This document shows, piece by piece, positions 54,706-63,091 of a DNA stretch of 64,000 nt. This DNA is from Rhodobacteraceae bacterium HTCC2083 (GTDB lineage: Bacteria > Pseudomonadota > Alphaproteobacteria > Rhodobacterales > Rhodobacteraceae): contig DS995276.1 in NCBI GenBank assembly GCA_000156115.1, forward strand, positions 2,070,226 to 2,134,225, in the 5' to 3' direction. Each line of letters begins with the position of its first letter. Position 1 is the first letter of the stretch. The notes below the pieces were generated by a model. The model was not told the origin of the DNA. It was given only the letters and a program-made list of their open reading frames with translations, and searched no databases. The translations under genes and the position numbers were made by a program.

Positions 54706-55579
54706 TCAGTCGTAAAGCAGTTCCGCCGCTTTGCCGCGAAAAATGTAGTAGGATAGAAACGTATATTCCAAGATCGCTGGCAGCGCGAAGAGCGTGCCAA
54801 GCAAGTTGATAAACAAGCTTTCTGGTACTGACGCTGCTTCGAAGATTGTTAGCTTTTCCGGCACCGCATATGTGTAGAATGAATAGGCCATCCCCCCATA
54901 CGCCAGGGCAAAGAGCGCCGTAGTAGCCGCAAAAGGCGTCCATGACCATTTGTCCGCATAATACGGCAGGCAGCGCGATTGTAACCAGAGAAAGATCACC
55001 GAAGCCAAGGAGATGGTTGGCATCGGTGATAGGTACAGTATTTCTGGAAGGCTGAACCATTTGTTGAAGATGCGTGTGCTGACGAATGGAGTTGCAAGCG
55101 AAAACGAGACGATGCCGAACACCAAGCCCCACATGCCCCCGTCAGGCCCATCATATAAATGCCCAGCATTAAGCCTTAGCTCATTGGTCTCATCAAAGAG
55201 CCGACGAAGAAGGCTTTGTTCCAAAGTGATTTTCGCGTCAACGGTGCCTTTGCGCGCATCTCAAACGACACGCCGCGCAGTATCAAACCGATCAGCATGA
55301 TGAACACCGGCGGGTAAAGCGCGGTGAGGATCAAGCCATGTGCGGGTGGAAATGCGACCAACAACAATCCGATTGCGAGCACGAGCCAGTCTCATCGGCA
55401 TCCCAAAACAGGCTGATAGAGGCCACCAGCCGGTTTTTGTCATCGACTTTCGCCAATGGCATCAGCAAGCCGAGACCCAAATCAAAGCAGTCGAGAACAA
55501 CGTAGATCAGGATCGATAACCCTATCAGGGACGCGAATGCCCACGGCAGTCAGATTGCTGAATCTCCAAAATACGCCAT
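54706..55579 (-). pseudogene. cydB: Cytochrome bd-type quinol oxidase subunit II (CydB), broken
   Basis: Reading from ATG 55579: M-A-Y-F-G-D-S-A-I-stop, then (after TGA) L-D-C-F-D-L-G-L-G-L-L-M-P-L, R-L-V-A-S-I-S-L-F-W-D; next in another frame L-V-A-F-P-P-A-H-G-L-I-L-T-A-L-Y-P-P and the F-E-M-R; then in a third frame the C-terminal half with P-E-I-L-Y-L-S-P-M-P. The middle about 40-45 codons expected in the family are absent. The pieces leave no doubt about identity, and one stop, at least two frameshifts and a deletion show it is dead. Confidence 0.85.
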
Positions 55580-55581
55580 CA

Positions 55582-56330
55582 CTATTCTCCTGGCTGTAGG
55601 GCTGCGATGTCCGTTTGACCGCCACGCGGATAATTGCGCGTTGTCAGCGGCTCACCCCGTGTTGCTTTGTGTGCGAGGTAAGTGATCACACCGATGTAGG
55701 CGAAGATCAGCAAGCCATAGATGACGAGGTAGCCAACCGAAGTGCTTAGCACCATTCCTGCGGGAACATCGCTGACTGCGTCTTTGCTGGTCAACACGCC
55801 CTGTACCAGCCAAGGCTGACGTTCAATTTCTGTGATATACTACCCTGCGAGGATGGTGATCCAGTTGCTAAAACTCATTGCGGCGAAGGCGATCAATGGC
55901 AGTTTCGGCATGTCGCCCGCGCCATACTTGCGCAGCAACACAAGCCCCCCAAGACAACAGGAGCATCGCGACGCCTGTGCCAATTATGATACGAAAGCTG
56001 AAGAATACTGCAGAGACACGCGGGTGCATGATCGTGCTGTCCTCTAAGACAAAGTCGTTGTGGCCTGGTGCAAGGCCGTTCGCTTTGTGCTTCAGGATCA
56101 AAGGCGCACCATTGGGGATCGCGATCTCAAAGTTGTTAGAGCGTGTTCCCTGGTTTGGGATGGCAAGCAATAAAAGCGGGATGTTTGGATCGGTTTCCCA
56201 GTTGCCCTCGATTTCGGTGACTTTGGCTGGTTGGTATTCCAACGTGTTGAGACCACGCATGTCTCCACGGCCTGTTTCAGGTATGAACCCTTTGATCCCT
56301 AGGTAGATTCTTTTGTGAAATGACATCCCA
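55582..56330 (-). pseudogene. cydA: Cytochrome bd-type quinol oxidase subunit I (CydA), C-terminal half, broken
   Basis: The 3' half of cydA can be followed from G-F-I-P-E-T-G-R-G-D-M-R-G-L-N (frame ending near 55868) through W-E-T-D-P-N and A-V-F-F-S-F-R-I-I-I-G-T-G-V-A-M to Y-I-T-E-I-E-R-Q-P-W-L-V-Q-G and a final membrane segment ending at 55582. A TAG stands in place of the Trp of the G-W-Y-I-T-E motif and at least one frameshift is present. The N-terminal half (heme b595/d region) is missing; sequence beyond about 56330 is unrelated. The type is the cyanide-insensitive (CIO) one. Confidence 0.82.
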
Positions 56331-56368
56331 ATGCGACAAATATGCAGGCACTTTTGATGCGGGCGGGC

Positions 56369-57241
56369 CTAGCCAAAATAGAAGGCTTCAGCGACCTCAG
56401 AAAAGACTGCGGCTTGCATGTCTGATGGCACAATTTCGAAATAGCTTTGCGCAAGTTTCGTGTAATCGGAATAAAGCATATCCACGGGAAAGTTAGAGCC
56501 GAACATACAACGATCCGCTCCGAATTGATCCAAGCAGATCTCGATGACGGGTTTGATCGTGTCCACGCGCCATTCATGATCGAACATCCCAAGACCGGAG
56601 AGCTTGCAAGTTACATTTTCAAGCTCTGACAGATGTTTAAGAGCAAGCGCATACGCGCGAAGCCCTGCGGGACTGCGATCATGCGGCGATCCTGCATGAC
56701 AAAGTGCGATTTTTGTGTCGCTTGCTTGCGCTACGATCTTGCCCATCTGCGGCATAAGTTCGGGAATAAGCTGTAGATCAAAGGATAAGCCACGCGCACC
56801 CGCAAGCTTTAGGCCGTTCAAAAACGCCTGTGATTGCAACAAGTCGTTTGTTCCAGTTTGCGCGTCCTCGCCGGGGGCGCGACCAATGATCTGACGAACG
56901 CCGCGCACAGTAGACAGTGTTTGGAACTGATCCAATTGCGCCTCCAGATCAGGCGCTGTTAGATCGGAAAACACCACCTGCATCATGGGCCACTGGGGGG
57001 TCGCATCCGCCACGCTCTGCACCCATTGCGCTTCGTCCCACGCGTCGGCTGCACCAACCTGAATATGCACAGATTTGCCAAACCCATGTGCTGCCGCATC
57101 CGCGCTGAATTCATCCAAAAGGTAGTTGCGTTGGATCGGGGTTGGATTACCAAAAAACCTCTCGACCCCTTGTGCGTTGAGCCATGGATATTCAATCGCA
57201 CTCAAGTCCCAAAGGTGGTGATGTGCATCAATGCGTGTCAT
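56369..57241 (-). CDS. Amidohydrolase-family lactonase (COG3618-like)
   Basis: This 290-residue TIM-barrel metal-dependent hydrolase starts M-T-R-I-D-A-H-H-H-L-W-D, the metal-binding H-x-H, and continues with G-V-R-Q-I near 115, L-C-H-A-G near 190, C-K-L-S-G-L-G near 225 and F-G-S-N-F-P-V-D near 260. These match sugar lactonases such as L-fuconolactonase and L-rhamnono-lactonase and related dicarbonyl hydrolases. It overlaps the SnoaL gene by 4 bases (ATGA), so the two are one operon. The substrate is not known. Confidence 0.85.
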   Translation of the reverse strand: MTRIDAHHHLWDLSAIEYPWLNAQGVERFFGNPTPIQRNYLLDEFSADAAAHGFGKSVHIQVGAADAWDEAQWVQSVADATPQWPMMQVVFSDLTAPDLEAQLDQFQTLSTVRGVRQIIGRAPGEDAQTGTNDLLQSQAFLNGLKLAGARGLSFDLQLIPELMPQMGKIVAQASDTKIALCHAGSPHDRSPAGLRAYALALKHLSELENVTCKLSGLGMFDHEWRVDTIKPVIEICLDQFGADRCMFGSNFPVDMLYSDYTKLAQSYFEIVPSDMQAAVFSEVAEAFYFG

Positions 57242-58239
57242 GTGCTTGGCCCTTTAAGGTTGGCGAGAATGTCGATGCCCAACTGATTATAGAAATGCAG
57301 CAAATCAATGAAAATCCAGTTCTCTTTCAACTTGTCCCCTTCACGGCGATACATATCGATCACGCGAAATTCACATTTTGTATCGCTGGGGGGGAGGCCC
57401 ATGAAGCCGCCCGTCGGCTTTGCGGTGAAGTTTGGCCACCCAAAGAAACCACAGTAGTTGCCTTCTGCGATACGCGCGATGTGGCCTGTGCCGGATCGTT
57501 CACTAAACGCCGCGCGAAAGGGGCCTGCATGCTGTTTGGCATAACGCTCAATAGTGTAGGTGGCACCGATGCCAGCGGGTCCCCACCAGATCATATCGTC
57601 ATGCCACGTGCGCGCGAGTTCTTCTTCGATGGGCAAACCGCTTTGCCAAGTTCCAAGATCACCGATCATCGCGTTCATAGCGTCCATTGTGCGTTGGCCT
57701 TCGCTTGGATCAGCATCTTGAATGAGCAATGCATCGTGCGGGGCAGGACCCGGTTGCACCATGTGAGCCGCCGTTTGAGAACCAAACGGATCATAGCCCG
57801 CCTGCATCATCAGATGCGGGATATCGAAATAAAATGCTGTGTCGGCGATCTTGCCATCCTCGACTTTGTGAAACTCTGCATAGCGCAGCATCACCATTTT
57901 GCCAGTCGGTTGAATGCCCAACCATTCGATATCAAACAGACCCATTAGGTGGCCCATCGAACTAACCCAGACAGAATTGCCGTCATCCATATGATTGTTG
58001 CCCGCGATGAAAACATCCATGCGCCGTTGAAGGCTAGTCACGGATTGACGAAATGGCTGCCAGAACAGACGCGCAACTTCCGTTGCGTCGGTTTGCATGT
58101 GAAACGGATGAAACGCACGCCAAGTGTAGCTTTCGGATGTATAGCGTTGGAGCACGTCTGCAAGCTCTGTGCCGTCCGCTCGATCCAACGCGTCGTAGTA
58201 TTCAAGAACAAGGCGTTTCTCTGCTTGAAAATCGGTCAC
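57238..58239 (-). CDS. Tandem SnoaL/NTF2-like domain protein
   Basis: The 333-residue protein seems to hold two SnoaL-like cone domains: one at about 8-150 (V-L-E-Y-Y-D-A-L-D-R-A-D, T-W-R-A-F-H-P-F-H, V-E-D-G-K-I-A-D-T-A-F-Y-F-D) and a second at about 195-325 (M-I-W-W-G-P-A-G-I-G-A-T-Y-T, F-R-V-I-D-M-Y-R-R-E-G-D-K-L-K-E-N-W-I-F). SnoaL domains act as cyclases, hydratases or isomerases on small polar or polyketide substrates. No export signal is present. It is the first gene of the pair with the lactonase and is divergent from the TPP enzyme. Confidence 0.78.
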   Translation of the reverse strand: MTDFQAEKRLVLEYYDALDRADGTELADVLQRYTSESYTWRAFHPFHMQTDATEVARLFWQPFRQSVTSLQRRMDVFIAGNNHMDDGNSVWVSSMGHLMGLFDIEWLGIQPTGKMVMLRYAEFHKVEDGKIADTAFYFDIPHLMMQAGYDPFGSQTAAHMVQPGPAPHDALLIQDADPSEGQRTMDAMNAMIGDLGTWQSGLPIEEELARTWHDDMIWWGPAGIGATYTIERYAKQHAGPFRAAFSERSGTGHIARIAEGNYCGFFGWPNFTAKPTGGFMGLPPSDTKCEFRVIDMYRREGDKLKENWIFIDLLHFYNQLGIDILANLKGPST

Positions 58240-58304
58240 GGGTTATCCTTTGGACTGTCTGCTCCTTAATTTTCTGAAGCATCGCTTTGGCAATGTCCAT
58301 CACT

Positions 58305-58322
58305 ATTGCATTCGTATGCAAT
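58305..58322. promoter_or_regulatory. Inverted repeat in the divergent promoter region
   Basis: ATTGCAT-tcgt-ATGCAAT is a perfect 7+7 base repeat with 4-base spacer, 66 bases from the SnoaL start and 88 bases from the TPP-enzyme start. The position in a divergent region suggests a shared operator. The regulator is unknown; the half site TGCAT also appears in the repeat upstream of iorA. Confidence 0.5.
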
Positions 58323-58409
58323 TGCGGAGAAACGACTTTTCAATTACCTGAGTGGCCCGTTATGCTCGGCCTCATAGACACGCGAAATAACCTACAGACG
58401 GGACCCGAC

Positions 58410-60062
58410 ATGACAGAGACCTCAGCGAAGCGTCGTGCAGCGGATCATCTTGTCGATCTATTGATCGAACAGGGCAGCACGCATGTGTTTGGCGTTCCTG
58501 GCGAAAGCTATTTGCCAGTTCTTGATGCATTGCACGACCGCCAAGGCGACATTGAATTTATCACCTGCCGTCAAGAAGGTGGCGCCGCGATGGCAGCGGA
58601 TGCGCATGGTAAACTCACGGGACGTCCGGGTATTTGCATGGTGACACGCGGACCCGGTGCGACCAACGCGAGCGCGGGTTTGCATGTAGCGTTTCAGGAC
58701 AGTACGCCGATGATCCTTTTCATTGGCCAAGTCGCGCGCGACATGAAAGAGCGTGAAGCTTTTCAAGAGCTGGATTATCGCCGCATGTTTGGGCAGGTCG
58801 CAAAGTGGGTGGCAGAGATTGATGATCCGACCCGCATTCAGGAATTCGTCTCACGTGCGTATCGCACGGCGCTGTCGGGGCGCCCCGGACCAGTGGTTTT
58901 GACGCTGCCGGAAGACATGCTCTACGATGACATTGTCGTGCCAAACCCGCCGCGTCGTGTCACGACACCACGCTTTCAACCCAGCCCTGATGCTATGGAA
59001 GACTTGCGCGCACGTTTGGCCGCTGCGAAGAAACCGATGATCATGGCAGGCGGTGGTGGGTGGAGCTCGACGGGCATTGCCGCCCTTCAAACTTTCGCGG
59101 AACGTCAGGATCTTCCCGTTACCGTTTCGCTGCGTACACAAGATTTGATTAACAATGATCATACCAATTATGTTGGGCATTTTAGCGTGGGCCCGACACC
59201 TTACTTGAAAGAAGCATTGGCCGAAACTGACCTGCTGTTGGCAATCGGTCCGCGCTTAGGGGAAATGACAACACAGGGCTATTCATGGCTGACCCCACCT
59301 GTTCCCGCGCAAGATTTGATTCATGTTTTCCCGCAAGCTGAAGAGTTGGGCCGCGTGTATGAACCAACGCTTGCGCTGGTCTCTGATCTAGAGAGCTTTT
59401 GCTGCGCTGCCGCCAATTGGGAACCGATTGCGAAAGAACGTTTTATTACGCGTACGAAAACCTTACGTGCCGCATTCGAGGATTACATTTCCCCCGGTGC
59501 GATACCTGATGATCCGCTTGCACCTATGTTTACGCATCTCACGGACACGCTGCCTGCAGATGCGATCCTGTGTAACGGGGCGGGCAATTATGCGGCGTGG
59601 TTGCACCGCTTCTATCGGTATCGAGGTGAGGGGTCTCAATTGGCGCCAACCTCTGGATCGATGGGCTATGGTCTGCCCGCAGCGGTCGCGGCGGCTGCGA
59701 CTGAACCCGAGCGCGAAGTCTATGCCATCGCAGGGGATGGGTGTTTCATGATGTCCTGCCAAGAGCTCGCGACGGCAGCGCATCACGATCTGCGCCTGAC
59801 GGTGATTGTCGTAAACAATGCGCGCTATGGCACAATTCGTGCGCATCAAGAACGCGAATTTCCGGGGCGTGTCTCTGGGACCGAGATGATCAACCCTGAT
59901 TTCTGCAACTTCGCACGCTCTTTTGGGGCGCATGCAGAACGGGTTGAGGCTTTGGACGGATTCAAGACGGCGTTGAGCGCCGCACGTGCGCGCGGTGGCA
60001 TCAACTTGATTGAAGTGACACAAGATCCGCTGCTTATAGCACCGGGTAAATGGCTAACCTAA
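58410..60062 (+). CDS. Thiamine-diphosphate enzyme, acetolactate-synthase-like
   Basis: The 550-residue enzyme has the three-domain POX/AHAS layout: an N-terminal domain with the catalytic Glu in F-G-V-P-G-E-S-Y near residue 33, a middle domain, and the TPP-binding motif G-D-G-C-F-M in A-I-A-G-D-G-C-F-M-M-S near 447 plus N-N-A-R-Y-G-T. It lacks the small regulatory subunit partner and no ilvN is nearby, so it is more likely a catabolic decarboxylase/ligase than a branched-chain synthase. ATG 58410 follows GGGACC; the frame is open 41 codons upstream but the extension is not conserved. Confidence 0.85.
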   Translation: MTETSAKRRAADHLVDLLIEQGSTHVFGVPGESYLPVLDALHDRQGDIEFITCRQEGGAAMAADAHGKLTGRPGICMVTRGPGATNASAGLHVAFQDSTPMILFIGQVARDMKEREAFQELDYRRMFGQVAKWVAEIDDPTRIQEFVSRAYRTALSGRPGPVVLTLPEDMLYDDIVVPNPPRRVTTPRFQPSPDAMEDLRARLAAAKKPMIMAGGGGWSSTGIAALQTFAERQDLPVTVSLRTQDLINNDHTNYVGHFSVGPTPYLKEALAETDLLLAIGPRLGEMTTQGYSWLTPPVPAQDLIHVFPQAEELGRVYEPTLALVSDLESFCCAAANWEPIAKERFITRTKTLRAAFEDYISPGAIPDDPLAPMFTHLTDTLPADAILCNGAGNYAAWLHRFYRYRGEGSQLAPTSGSMGYGLPAAVAAAATEPEREVYAIAGDGCFMMSCQELATAAHHDLRLTVIVVNNARYGTIRAHQEREFPGRVSGTEMINPDFCNFARSFGAHAERVEALDGFKTALSAARARGGINLIEVTQDPLLIAPGKWLT

Positions 60063-60915
60063 GACGTTGAAAATCGACTCGATTCGCGCGAACTGCTCGG
60101 TGCTTAGGTAGTTCGGCTTGTGCTTTGCCAAGATCGCGCGGACGCGGATGTTCGCTCGGCTCTACGCAACTTCTGCGCCGGCCTCTTCCCATGTGCGTGG
60201 TTGCTCGTGATCTGCGAGTTTGGGGTAGTGATAATCACGCTCCATCGCGGCATGTGTCGTGCCTGAATCTAGAAAATGCCCGTCCCCAAGATTACGTCGC
60301 AAATAGCATCATAGCCGAGGTTCTCTTCACTCACCTCAATGCCATGCAGCGTGCGATGTCATCGTCCAAAATGAAGGCCGCGAAACTCGCACCCAAAAAG
60401 CCCGCCAATGTGACAGGGGCCGTCGCGCCCGTTTGTGCGGCAGTGATGCACGACATCGGGATATTATGTTCGATGCATTTGTACACAACATCGACCGCAT
60501 CTTCGCCAAAGCTTATTGGTGAAATCACGGGGCTGATGTGGATCTTCACAAAGGGCCGTTTGGAAAACTGACCGACGCCCCCAGCCGCGATATCGAACAT
60601 CTGTACAATCGGGTCGACGTTTTCCGCCAATGTGAAGGCCGTTGCCACAGGCTTTGTAGTGTTCTTCAGCAAGGCATAGGCGGTCGTCACATCCAGATTG
60701 AAAGGATCGGGGACATCCGTGGCGATGCAACAGCGCGTAAACCACGCGACATTATCAAGCGTATCTTGCAAGCGTGTGAAATGATGCAGATCGGCCAAGG
60801 TGGAGGGGCGATACAGCCCGCCACTTGGACCTGGCGGTGCCGGGTTCACACTGGGCGGCGCGGCGCGTTGAACATGGCGGTCTTTGCGACCGGATCGGCG
60901 AGGTGTGGCAGACAT
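60054..60915 (-). pseudogene. Trimethylamine-methyltransferase (MttB) family protein, deleted and frameshifted
   Basis: Pieces in order: N-terminal R-R-S-G-R-K-D-R-H-V and G-G-L-Y-R-P, D-N-V-A-W-F-T-R-C-C, A-T-A-F-T-L-A-E-N-V, a corrinoid-methyltransferase-like P-V-I-S-P-I-S-F-G-E-D, and in other frames N-L-G-Y-D-A-I-C-D-V-I-L-G and H-A-A-M-E-R-D-Y-H-Y-P-K to the tail K-P-N-Y-L-S-T-E-Q-F-A-R-I-E. With about 287 codons against about 500 expected, the region around N-terminal/central parts is deleted. No in-frame amber of the pyrrolysine type can be assessed. The stop overlaps the TPP-enzyme stop. Confidence 0.75.
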
Positions 60916-60982
60916 GTATTACTTTCGCTAAGGACTTAGTCGAAAGGGACAGCACGCCGCGCGCCACTTTAACTTTTTTCGA

Positions 60983-61912
60983 TTAGGGCAGCTCATGTTT
61001 CCACGGCGGGTTCGCACCTTTGCGCGACACAGTGATGCTGGCGGCTTTCATACCATAGGCAACCGCACTTTCTGCGTCTTGCTGGCTAAGATCCGCTATT
61101 GATGCAGTGCTTAGGAGGTCCGCGTCATGTAGCGACGCCAGAACGCCTGCATTGAACGTATCGCCTGCGCCGATTGTGTCCGAATTGCTAAGGTCCAACG
61201 GAACCGTTGGCACATGCACCTTATAATCTTTGTGAAAGGCCGTGGCACCTTGGCTGCCTTGTGTGATCAAGATCAGTTTAGGGCCTTTCGAAAGCAACCC
61301 GTTTGCAAGATCTGCGATCTCGCCTGTGCCTTCTAGCCATTCAAGATCTTCATCGCTGAGCTTCAAAATGTCGGTCGCTGCGATCATCCGCTTCAGCCGC
61401 GCGCGAAAAGCAGCTTCGTCGCGGATGAAGCTTGGGCGAATGTTGGGGTCCATCATTGTGACGTGATCGTTCGCCCCGGCGATGAGCATCGCTTCATAGG
61501 CGTCCGCGCATGCGCCATAAGCCAAGGAAATGCCACCAAAGAACATCGCTTCAATGGCGTCCGGAAGGGCGGGGATATCGCTGGGCTGCAGGTTGCGAAG
61601 GGCGGTGCTCTCATCAAAGAACGCATATTTGGCTTGGCCATTTTCTAGCTGCACAAAGGCGAGTGTGGTTGGCGCATCACTGATCGGGCACAGATCGTAA
61701 GACACATCGCTCGCGCTTAGATGTGCTTTGAGTTGCGTGGCAAAAAGATCGTTCGACAGACCTGCAAAAAATCCCGATGGAACACCTAGACGACCAAGTG
61801 CGACCGCAGTGTTCATCACCGCGCCGCCTGAATGGGGCACGAAGGCCATTTGTCTATCATTGGTTTCGCCCGCAACCATGTCGATAAGCGCTTCGCCGCA
61901 ATTCAAGATCAT
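60983..61912 (-). CDS. PfkB-family carbohydrate kinase, fructokinase-like
   Basis: The 309-residue kinase has the PfkB signatures: N-terminal G-G-A-V-M-N-T-A-V-A-L-G-R-L-G (near 29-43) and the C-terminal anion hole D-T-I-G-A-G-D-T-F-N-A-G with the catalytic Asp near 252. The sequence resembles fructokinases that phosphorylate fructose. It stands between a decayed mttB and a GlxA-type regulator and has no sugar transporter beside it. Confidence 0.86.
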   Translation of the reverse strand: MILNCGEALIDMVAGETNDRQMAFVPHSGGAVMNTAVALGRLGVPSGFFAGLSNDLFATQLKAHLSASDVSYDLCPISDAPTTLAFVQLENGQAKYAFFDESTALRNLQPSDIPALPDAIEAMFFGGISLAYGACADAYEAMLIAGANDHVTMMDPNIRPSFIRDEAAFRARLKRMIAATDILKLSDEDLEWLEGTGEIADLANGLLSKGPKLILITQGSQGATAFHKDYKVHVPTVPLDLSNSDTIGAGDTFNAGVLASLHDADLLSTASIADLSQQDAESAVAYGMKAASITVSRKGANPPWKHELP

Positions 61913-62021
61913 AGGGTTTCCTTCGCGTTAGGACGTTATGTTAGCGCTCACATGGGTGTTGTGGCAGCGAATAGCATTCCGCCTCCATCATTTCTATTGT
62001 TTTTTACGAGCGCGGCCCAAC
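61913..62021. other. Short spacer between fructokinase and GlxA-type regulator genes
   Basis: I see no gene here. A T-rich stretch (TTTCTATTGTTTTTT, around 61990-62005) follows the regulator gene's end in the other reading direction, but no hairpin precedes it. Confidence 0.3.
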
Positions 62022-63020
62022 CTACCGACGAAGCCGCATTTTAGAGGCCGTCAGCCCGTATTCTTTTTTGATCGCCTCGTTCATTGAGCTGCTTGATCCA
62101 AAGCCAGTAGCGATGGCGATTTCCATCATAGGCATTTGCGTGTCTTCCACCAACGCGCGCGCGCGCTTGGTGCGTAGCTGTTTGTAGAAACGGGCAGGTG
62201 TCTGGTTGAAGATCTCTTTAAACATGCGCTCGAGATGGCGGGTAGAGACGCCGATGGTTTTGGCCAGCTCATAAATATTCAAAGGTAATTCGAGCGAGTC
62301 TTCCATCGCTTTCACCGCGGACTTGACACGTGCATCTGATAGCGCAGGGAGTGCTGTAATATCGCGCGGTTGATCTGCATGCGGTGTGCGCACCATTGGC
62401 AAGAGCAAACGATTGCTCAGCTCCGCAAGATCAGCGGTACTGAATTGCGATCCGATTAATGACAGGATCAGCTCCTCAGTCGCGCCTGTGCCTGCGGCTG
62501 TGATCACGCCGCCGGATTTTTCCGACAGATTGGTGGTAAGGTTGGGATGATCGCCCGCTTCCATCAAGGACAGCACATCGCGCCAATGGGTCGTGACCTT
62601 GCCCGTCGGGGACTTTGTGCGCTTGATGTAGGTGGTTGCTGCATCGGAGAGCAAAACGCAGGTGCGCGCGACGCGGGTCATTTGGCGCAAGCGGGGAAAC
62701 CAGTCTGTGTCTGCACCGCTGAGGCCGCCCACAACGATCAAGGCGTCCGCCATTTCGTGGTCTTTCACTACGGGTTCGGCGCGGATAATCATGCCGCATA
62801 GCCCTGTTAAAAGACCTGGAGTTTCTGACACGTAACGCCAATGAAAAACCGGACCGCCCAGCACCTCGTTGCCCATCCTGAGAGTGTTTACAATCGCGGC
62901 GGCTTCGTATTCGGCAAACCCACGTCCGACGTATATTTCAAAGGTGTAAAGCGCGCCTCTGATAGATTCGCTGTGAGGCGTGTCACGCGCGTGTTTGGAT
63001 TTCATTTCAATACGCGACAC
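62022..63020 (-). CDS. GlxA-type (DJ-1/PfpI + AraC HTH) transcriptional regulator
   Basis: The 332-residue protein joins an N-terminal DJ-1/PfpI-like ligand domain (A-L-I-V-V-G-G-L-S-G near 95, a C-V-L-L-S-D-A elbow near 120) to a C-terminal AraC/XylS DNA-binding domain with two HTHs (I-Y-E-L-A-K-T-I-G-V-S-T-R-H-L-E-R-M-F, then M-E-I-A-I-A-T-G-F-G-S-S-S-S-M-N). Relatives such as GbdR control betaine/choline use. It lies 71 bases after the end of the TRAP permease gene on the same strand, which it may regulate. The start at 63020 is the first ATG; a Met five residues in is possible. Confidence 0.85.
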   Translation of the reverse strand: MSRIEMKSKHARDTPHSESIRGALYTFEIYVGRGFAEYEAAAIVNTLRMGNEVLGGPVFHWRYVSETPGLLTGLCGMIIRAEPVVKDHEMADALIVVGGLSGADTDWFPRLRQMTRVARTCVLLSDAATTYIKRTKSPTGKVTTHWRDVLSLMEAGDHPNLTTNLSEKSGGVITAAGTGATEELILSLIGSQFSTADLAELSNRLLLPMVRTPHADQPRDITALPALSDARVKSAVKAMEDSLELPLNIYELAKTIGVSTRHLERMFKEIFNQTPARFYKQLRTKRARALVEDTQMPMMEIAIATGFGSSSSMNEAIKKEYGLTASKMRLRR

Positions 63021-63091
63021 GATGGTTCCACCCTGGCCTCTGAAAGCTTAACTTTCATGGAGCGAAATCGCGAAAGCGTCAAGAGAGAGCG

